47,573 bases of DNA from Paenibacillus dakarensis (GTDB taxonomy: Bacteria > Bacillota > Bacilli > Paenibacillales > Paenibacillaceae): contig NZ_CDSE01000099.1 in NCBI RefSeq assembly GCF_001373415.1, positions 1-47,573 of the forward strand, read 5' to 3'. Under the pieces are notes generated by a model. That model was not told the origin of the DNA. It did not search any database and saw only the letters and a list, made by a program, of their open reading frames with translations. Position 1 is the stretch's first letter. The number at the start of each line of letters is the position of its first letter. Below are positions 43,107-47,573 of the stretch, one piece after another. The translations under genes were made by a program, and so were the position numbers.

Positions 43107-45182
43107 ATGGACATGAATCAATACTTATCCATGTTTATTGATGAGTCGAATGATCATCTGCAGTCATTAAATGAAAATATGCTTCAACTGGAAAGCAGTC
43201 CGGATGATTTAAGTATTGTACAGGTGATCTTCAGGTCAGCACATACATTAAAAGGGATGGCGGCAACCATGGGTTTTGAAGATCTTGCATCCCTGACACA
43301 TCAAATGGAAAATGTGCTTGACCTGGTTCGAAACGAAAAGCTGAAGATGCAGGATTTTATTTTTGACACCTTATTTAAAAGCTTGGATGCACTTGAGTCC
43401 ATGGTTCAGGATATTGTGCAGGGTGGTGAAGGAAAGGCTGATGTTTCCTCTATTGTAGCTTCCCTTCAAGCAATTGTGCGCGGTGAAGTCCCTGGCGCTT
43501 CTACAGAAACTGCTGCAGCCTCCTCAAAGCAAGCAGCTGACTCTCCGGTTAATCCAGGCATCGAATTGGATGAATTTCAGTATTCTGTGCTGGACCAATC
43601 CATTTCTGAAGGACACAAGGTTCTATATATTCAGGTAAAGCTTCGTGAAGACTGCCAACTCAAAGCAGCTAGGGCTTATATGGTATTTGAACTGTTAGAA
43701 AGATCAGGAGAAATCGTAAAGACATACCCGGATGTGCAGGATATTGAGCAGGGTGAATTTGACCAAATGTTCTCACTGTACTTTATTACACAGAGGGATG
43801 CAGCAGAGCTTGAAGCCCAAATTCTGAATATTTCAGAAATCGATACAGTAAATGTAGCGGATCTTGATCATGAATCATTACACCAGATGGTTCAGCAAAG
43901 TACTGCCACAGCTGAAACTGTACAGAAAGAAGCTGAATCCCCTTCTGTTCAGCCAGCGGCTTTTTCAGAGACTGATGCAAAAGAAACCGCTTCTTCCAAA
44001 ACGGCTTTAAAAAATACCGGGTCCGGGACGCCATCACGCACGATTCGTGTTGATATTGAGCGTCTGGACACATTAATGAATCTGTTTAGCGAACTGTTGA
44101 TAGACCGTGTTCGTCTGGAACAGCTGGCTGAAGATGCGAAGAACCAGGAACTGACAGATACCGTGGAGCACATGAGCCGTGTCAGCAGCGATCTTCAAAA
44201 TATCGTACTCAAATTGCGGATGGTACCTGTGGATACTGTCTTTAACCGTTTTCCAAGAATGGTACGGGATCTTGCCAAGTCCCTTGATAAAAAAATCGAT
44301 TTGATCATTACGGGTGCAGAAACGGAACTGGATCGAACAGTAATCGACGAAATTGGAGATCCGCTGGTTCACCTTCTCCGGAACTCTGTCGATCACGGGA
44401 TAGAACCGGTTGAGGATCGGGTTGCTGCAGGCAAATCGGATACAGGTAAGGTTCATCTCCGGGCTTTCCACAGCGGGAACCATGTGTTTATTGAAATCGA
44501 AGATGATGGCAGAGGGATTATAAGGGAGAACATTATTCAAAGTGCTCTCCAAAAAGGCGTAGTGACTGAGGAGCAAGCAGCCTCCATGTCTGATGAAGAA
44601 GCACACCAACTCCTGTTTGCACCGGGATTCAGTACAGCCGAGAAAATTTCGGATGTATCCGGAAGGGGTGTAGGCTTGGATGTGGTTAAATCCAAGATCG
44701 TCTCACTCGGCGGTAATGTAACTATTCACTCAACACCAGGAAAAGGGACAAACTTCTCGGTCCAACTTCCGCTAACGCTTTCTATTATCGCGGCGATGCT
44801 TATTAAAATGGGATCCGAGAAATATGCAATTCCATTGACATCAATCATGGAAACCGGAATCATCAAGAAATCGCAGATTCGTACAGTTCACGGCATTCGC
44901 ATGATTCCGTTCAGAGAAGCCCATATTCCTATTATTTCGCTTAGTCGTGTGTTTGATGTACCGGATTTTGATGATCTGACTGAAGAAGAGACAGAGATTG
45001 TCGTGATTCGTAAAGGAGATCGTCTTGCAGCGTTAGCCATCGACGATTTTATTGGGCAAAATGAGATCGTTATTAAAAATTTGGGCAAATATTTGCCTGT
45101 GATCCAGGGTGTTTCCGGGGCTACAATTCTCGGTGATGGTCAAGTGGCTCTGATTATTGATCCGAATGCCTTTTTTAAGTGA
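43107..45182 (+). CDS. cheA: Chemotaxis histidine kinase CheA
   Basis: The 691-residue kinase has the P1 domain with phospho-histidine His46 in FRSAHTLKGMAATMGF, a CheY/CheB-binding P2 (about 160-255), dimerisation P3 (RTIRVDIERLDTLMNLFSEL), ATP-binding P4 with HLLRNSVDHGIE, DDGRGI and GRGVGLDVV, and a CheW-like P5 domain at the end. It phosphorylates CheY and CheB under control of receptors coupled by CheW. ATG 43107 follows GAGGGGG. Confidence 0.97.
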   Translation: MDMNQYLSMFIDESNDHLQSLNENMLQLESSPDDLSIVQVIFRSAHTLKGMAATMGFEDLASLTHQMENVLDLVRNEKLKMQDFIFDTLFKSLDALESMVQDIVQGGEGKADVSSIVASLQAIVRGEVPGASTETAAASSKQAADSPVNPGIELDEFQYSVLDQSISEGHKVLYIQVKLREDCQLKAARAYMVFELLERSGEIVKTYPDVQDIEQGEFDQMFSLYFITQRDAAELEAQILNISEIDTVNVADLDHESLHQMVQQSTATAETVQKEAESPSVQPAAFSETDAKETASSKTALKNTGSGTPSRTIRVDIERLDTLMNLFSELLIDRVRLEQLAEDAKNQELTDTVEHMSRVSSDLQNIVLKLRMVPVDTVFNRFPRMVRDLAKSLDKKIDLIITGAETELDRTVIDEIGDPLVHLLRNSVDHGIEPVEDRVAAGKSDTGKVHLRAFHSGNHVFIEIEDDGRGIIRENIIQSALQKGVVTEEQAASMSDEEAHQLLFAPGFSTAEKISDVSGRGVGLDVVKSKIVSLGGNVTIHSTPGKGTNFSVQLPLTLSIIAAMLIKMGSEKYAIPLTSIMETGIIKKSQIRTVHGIRMIPFREAHIPIISLSRVFDVPDFDDLTEEETEIVVIRKGDRLAALAIDDFIGQNEIVIKNLGKYLPVIQGVSGATILGDGQVALIIDPNAFFK

Positions 45183-45259
45183 GTGTTAGGCAAAAGGATG
45201 AGTAATAACAGACTTGGGCGCTGCACACCAGCTGCTCTGATGAGTATATAAAGGGAGGC

Positions 45260-45295
45260 AATTAATATGGGAGAAGAAATTAATATGGGAGAAGA
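45260..45295 (+). repeat. 18-bp tandem duplication at the cheW start
   Basis: The unit AATTAATATGGGAGAAGA occurs twice back to back (45260-45277 and 45278-45295), followed by a partial third AATTA. It duplicates the start codon and gives the protein two copies of MGEEIN/MGEEIK at its N-terminus. Confidence 0.9.
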
Positions 45296-45746
45296 AATTA
45301 AAGTAATCGTCTTTAAGCTCAGGGATGAAGAGTACGGGATTGAAGTAGAGAAGGTTCAGACTATTGAACGGCTGATGCCGATTACTAGAGTGCCCAAAAC
45401 ATACGCTTTTGTAAAAGGTGTTGTCAATTTGCGCGGGGTAGTTATTCCCGTGATCGATCTGCGCGGTCGTTTTGGCCTGCCGGAAACGGAGTACACGGAT
45501 CAATCACGAATTATTATTGTTTCCGTTAATGAAATGCAGGTTGGATTTATTGTGGATTCAGCGAGTGATGTTATCGATATAAACAGCGATAGTATTGATA
45601 CGCCGCCGGAAGTTGTGGGTGGTATAAAAGCGAAATATCTCCGCGGTGTTGCTAAAATCGGCGAGGGGCGTTTGCTGATAATGCTTAATCTGTCCGAGGT
45701 TCTAAACAAAAGTGAAATTATACAACTTGAAGGTTTAGAGGAATAG
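45267..45746 (+). CDS. cheW: Chemotaxis coupling protein CheW
   Basis: The 159-residue protein (153 if translation starts at the second ATG, 45285) is one CheW domain with VFKLRDEEYGIEVEKVQTIE, FVKGVVNLRGVVIPVIDLRG and ARGLL-type ending (KIGEGRLLIMLNLSEVL). It connects receptors to CheA. The first ATG has AAGGGAGG at the correct distance; the second has only the duplicated GGAGAA. An 84-base spacer after cheA contains nothing recognisable. Confidence 0.96.
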   Translation: MGEEINMGEEIKVIVFKLRDEEYGIEVEKVQTIERLMPITRVPKTYAFVKGVVNLRGVVIPVIDLRGRFGLPETEYTDQSRIIIVSVNEMQVGFIVDSASDVIDINSDSIDTPPEVVGGIKAKYLRGVAKIGEGRLLIMLNLSEVLNKSEIIQLEGLEE

Positions 45747-45750
45747 CATA

Positions 45751-46377
45751 GTGGATCTCTTTAAGTATGATAAAGATTTGAAAATGGATGTTCTCAAGGA
45801 AATAGGGAATATAGGGGCGGGCAATGCCGCGACCGCCCTCTCCCGGCTCTTGAACAAGCCTATAGATATGGAGGTTCCGAAGGTTCAGCTTCTTAACTTT
45901 GAGGAAATAGCCGATAGTGTTGGAGGCGCTGAACAAGTAGTATTGGCTGTTTTCCTGCGAGTTGAGGGTGACGCGCCGGGTAATCTTTTCTTTATTATGA
46001 GTCCTGAGGCGGGAAAAAAGCTCCTTCAGCGGCTTGCCGGAATAGAGGTATTGGAAGAGTTCGAATTTTCTGAAATGGAACAGTCAGCACTTAATGAGAT
46101 CGGTAACATTTTGGCAGGATCATACTTATCTTCCCTGGCAGACTTTACGAAGCTGTCTATGACACCAACCGTACCCGGCTTGGCCTTGGATATGGCAGGA
46201 GCGATATTAAGCTATGGATTGTTGCAATATGGTCAGATGGGTGATGATGCCCTGTTGATCAACACGACGTTCTTGGAAGGGCATCATGAAGTGGAGGGAC
46301 AGTTTTTCCTGATTCCGGACCCTCAGTCTTTTGCTCAAATATTTGAAGCTTTAGGAGTGCCTCTGCAGAATGATTGA
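45751..46377 (+). CDS. cheC: CheY-P phosphatase CheC
   Basis: The 208-residue protein has both phosphatase active pairs, Glu17/Asn20 in LKEIGNIGAG and Glu116/Asn119 in LNEIGNILAG. It dephosphorylates CheY-P and binds CheD. The start is GTG 45751, 4 bases after cheW. Its 3' end overlaps cheD by 8 bases, which would couple their translation. Confidence 0.95.
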   Translation: MDLFKYDKDLKMDVLKEIGNIGAGNAATALSRLLNKPIDMEVPKVQLLNFEEIADSVGGAEQVVLAVFLRVEGDAPGNLFFIMSPEAGKKLLQRLAGIEVLEEFEFSEMEQSALNEIGNILAGSYLSSLADFTKLSMTPTVPGLALDMAGAILSYGLLQYGQMGDDALLINTTFLEGHHEVEGQFFLIPDPQSFAQIFEALGVPLQND

Positions 46378-46867
46378 TGAGCAATGTTTAGTGAAGGTAG
46401 CAATGGCGGATTTAAACGTCGCGGGTCCGAGCGGATTATTACGTACAACAGGTTTAGGCTCTTGCGTGGGTCTGACACTTTATGATCCTCTGTTGAAGCT
46501 TGGAGGGATGGCTCATGTCATGCTTCCCTCTTCATCCATTGCTAGAGAAGGTCAGTTGAATTTAGCAAAATATGCAGATACTGCCCTTCCGGTTCTTTTG
46601 ACTAAACTTAAGGATATGGGAGCGTCCCATAGCAGATTAGTTGCTAAAATGGCTGGTGGAGCCCAGATGTTTTCTTTTGCGGGCGCAGGTGAAAGCATGA
46701 GAATAGGGCCGCGGAATGTGGAGGCCTGTAAAGCGGTTTTGGAACAGCTGGGTATTCCTCTCCTTGCTGAAGATACCGGGGGAAATTACGGAAGAACTGT
46801 TGAATTGGACTGCACAACGGGTAAATTTACCATACGTAGTGTACAAAAGGGCGTAAAGGAATTGTAG
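46370..46867 (+). CDS. cheD: Chemoreceptor glutamine deamidase CheD
   Basis: The 165-residue protein has the catalytic Cys32 in GLGSCVGLTLYD and His49 in GGMAHVMLPSS, with the family ending VELDCTTGKFTIRSVQKG. It deamidates receptor glutamines and is sequestered by CheC. ATG 46370 overlaps cheC; a GTG at 46391 is an alternative start closer to the conserved region (VKVAMADLNV). Confidence 0.95.
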   Translation: MIDEQCLVKVAMADLNVAGPSGLLRTTGLGSCVGLTLYDPLLKLGGMAHVMLPSSSIAREGQLNLAKYADTALPVLLTKLKDMGASHSRLVAKMAGGAQMFSFAGAGESMRIGPRNVEACKAVLEQLGIPLLAEDTGGNYGRTVELDCTTGKFTIRSVQKGVKEL

Positions 46868-46869
46868 TC

Positions 46870-47286
46870 ATGATAGGAAATCTTCGAATTAATATAGGTG
46901 CCGGACTTATCGGATTTATACTTACGCTTGTATTTTCATTACAAAACAATCTGTGGTTGACAAGTTTAATCCGGGCTGGCGCTGCATTTGCAATTTGGTT
47001 TGCATTAGCATACCTGCTCAGATGGGTTTTTACTGTGGCAGGTGAACCAGCTAAAGATTCTGCACAAGGCAGAGAAGGTAATAGTGATGCCGCTGATGAC
47101 CAGCTTGGAAACAGACTTGATATGGTAACACCGGATGAAGATGAAGAATTGATGGAACTCATTAAACCGGAACCAGAGCAGAGACAAGAAGGCAGCGGGT
47201 TTGTACCGCTTAAACCTCCAAAACTGGTTTCAACAAAGGACCCCGAAGAACTGGCCAAGGCCGTTCGTCACCTGACAGAAAAATAA
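46870..47286 (+). CDS. Small membrane protein of unknown function between cheD and sigD
   Basis: I do not recognise a family for this 138-residue product. It has two hydrophobic segments (about 10-25, IGAGLIGFILTLVFSL; and about 32-55, LIRAGAAFAIWFALAYLLRW) separated by a short QNNLWLTS turn, then a ~80-residue acidic, polar cytoplasmic-type tail (EDEELMELIKPEPEQR) ending in LAKAVRHLTEK. It starts 3 bases after cheD and ends 16 bases before the sigD start, so it belongs to the operon. B. subtilis has no gene here; its membrane-anchored swrB follows sigD instead. Whether this protein plays a comparable part is unknown. Confidence 0.8.
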   Translation: MIGNLRINIGAGLIGFILTLVFSLQNNLWLTSLIRAGAAFAIWFALAYLLRWVFTVAGEPAKDSAQGREGNSDAADDQLGNRLDMVTPDEDEELMELIKPEPEQRQEGSGFVPLKPPKLVSTKDPEELAKAVRHLTEK

Positions 47287-47301
47287 GGATGGTGAAGGCA
47301 A

Positions 47302-47573
47302 TTGGACGAGCGCAAATCTGCTCCCCTTAACCATGCGGATTTATGGGCAGCATGGAAGGAAGATGGAGATCAAGAAGCGAAAAAGAAATTAATTGAAAAT
47401 CATTTGCATATTGTTGACTACGTTTCAAGCCGTTTGGCAATCGGGCTCCCCCGAAATATTTCTAAAGGTGATTTAGCAAGCAACGGGGTAATGGGTTTGA
47501 TAGATGCTATTGAGAAGTTTGATTATAAACGGGGACTCCAATTTGAAACTTATGCATCATGGCGGGTTCGGGG
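47302..47573 (+). CDS. sigD: Flagellar RNA polymerase sigma factor SigD (5' part only)
   Basis: The gene runs off the right edge; 90 codons are present. TTG 47302 follows GGTGAAGG and gives MDERKSAPLNHADLWAAWKE. Region 2 motifs of the FliA/WhiG/SigD group are visible: LIENHLHIVDYVSSRLAIGL, then SKGDLASNGVMGLIDAIEKF and DYKRGLQFETYASWRVRG. SigD directs transcription of late flagellar, chemoreceptor and autolysin genes. The unusual TTG start may keep its level low. Confidence 0.93.
   Translation, partial: MDERKSAPLNHADLWAAWKEDGDQEAKKKLIENHLHIVDYVSSRLAIGLPRNISKGDLASNGVMGLIDAIEKFDYKRGLQFETYASWRVR

Noticed and set aside
1..47573. CRISPR arrays, prophage, insertion sequences, tRNA or rRNA genes
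   Set aside because: No regularly spaced repeats, transposase or phage genes, or tRNA/rRNA sequence patterns were recognised by eye on either strand.

Overview
The window is 47.6 kb of chromosome from a motile, low-to-medium GC member of the Bacillota. The gene order strongly suggests Paenibacillus or a close relative in the Paenibacillaceae; this is inferred from synteny and protein character, without a database search. The backbone follows the Bacillus subtilis order ylqG-ylqH-(yraN)-sucCD-dprA-topA-trmFO-clpQ(hslV)-clpY(hslU)-flgB and onward through the fla/che operon to sigD. No rRNA, tRNA, CRISPR array or insertion sequence was seen.

Region 1 (1-2010, visibly GC-rich) holds the 3' part of a FliK-like protein, a free-standing FlhB C-terminal-domain protein (ylqH type) and a YraN-family protein, closed by a strong hairpin terminator. 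Region 2 (2020-9952) lies between yraN and sucC, where B. subtilis has nothing comparable: a YifB/ComM-type AAA+ protein on the minus strand, a three-gene CUT1-type carbohydrate ABC importer (lipoprotein and two permeases, no ATPase gene), and a convergent membrane-anchored AraC-type regulator. The 308 bases between the last permease and the regulator contain the eroded ends of a second copy of the importer unit.

Region 3 (10328-19234) is housekeeping: sucCD (TCA cycle), dprA, topA, trmFO and the HslVU protease. Compared with B. subtilis, codV/xerC is missing between trmFO and hslV, and codY is missing between hslU and flgB. The hslU-flgB gap carries a terminator, a candidate sigma-A -10 element and three perfect Spo0A-box heptamers.

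Region 4 (19618 to the right edge) is one long, tightly packed fla/che operon on the plus strand: flgBC-fliEFGHIJ-motE(ylxF)-fliK-flgD-TIGR02530 protein-flgE-flbD(swrD)-fliLMY-cheY-fliOPQR-flhBA-flhFG-cheB-cheA-cheW-cheC-cheD-small membrane protein-sigD (cut by the window edge). It encodes the rod, hook, MS ring, C ring and export apparatus, the FlhF/FlhG placement pair, the chemotaxis pathway with CheC/CheD/FliY-type adaptation, and the flagellar sigma factor. Many genes overlap or abut, and several start with GTG or TTG.

I did not find a wholly new system. The observations most worth a second look are the relic tandem duplication of the sugar-importer unit (7395-7770), the Spo0A-box cluster ahead of the fla/che operon, the FliK-like/FlhB-C-like pair outside the flagellar operon, and the unknown membrane protein between cheD and sigD.
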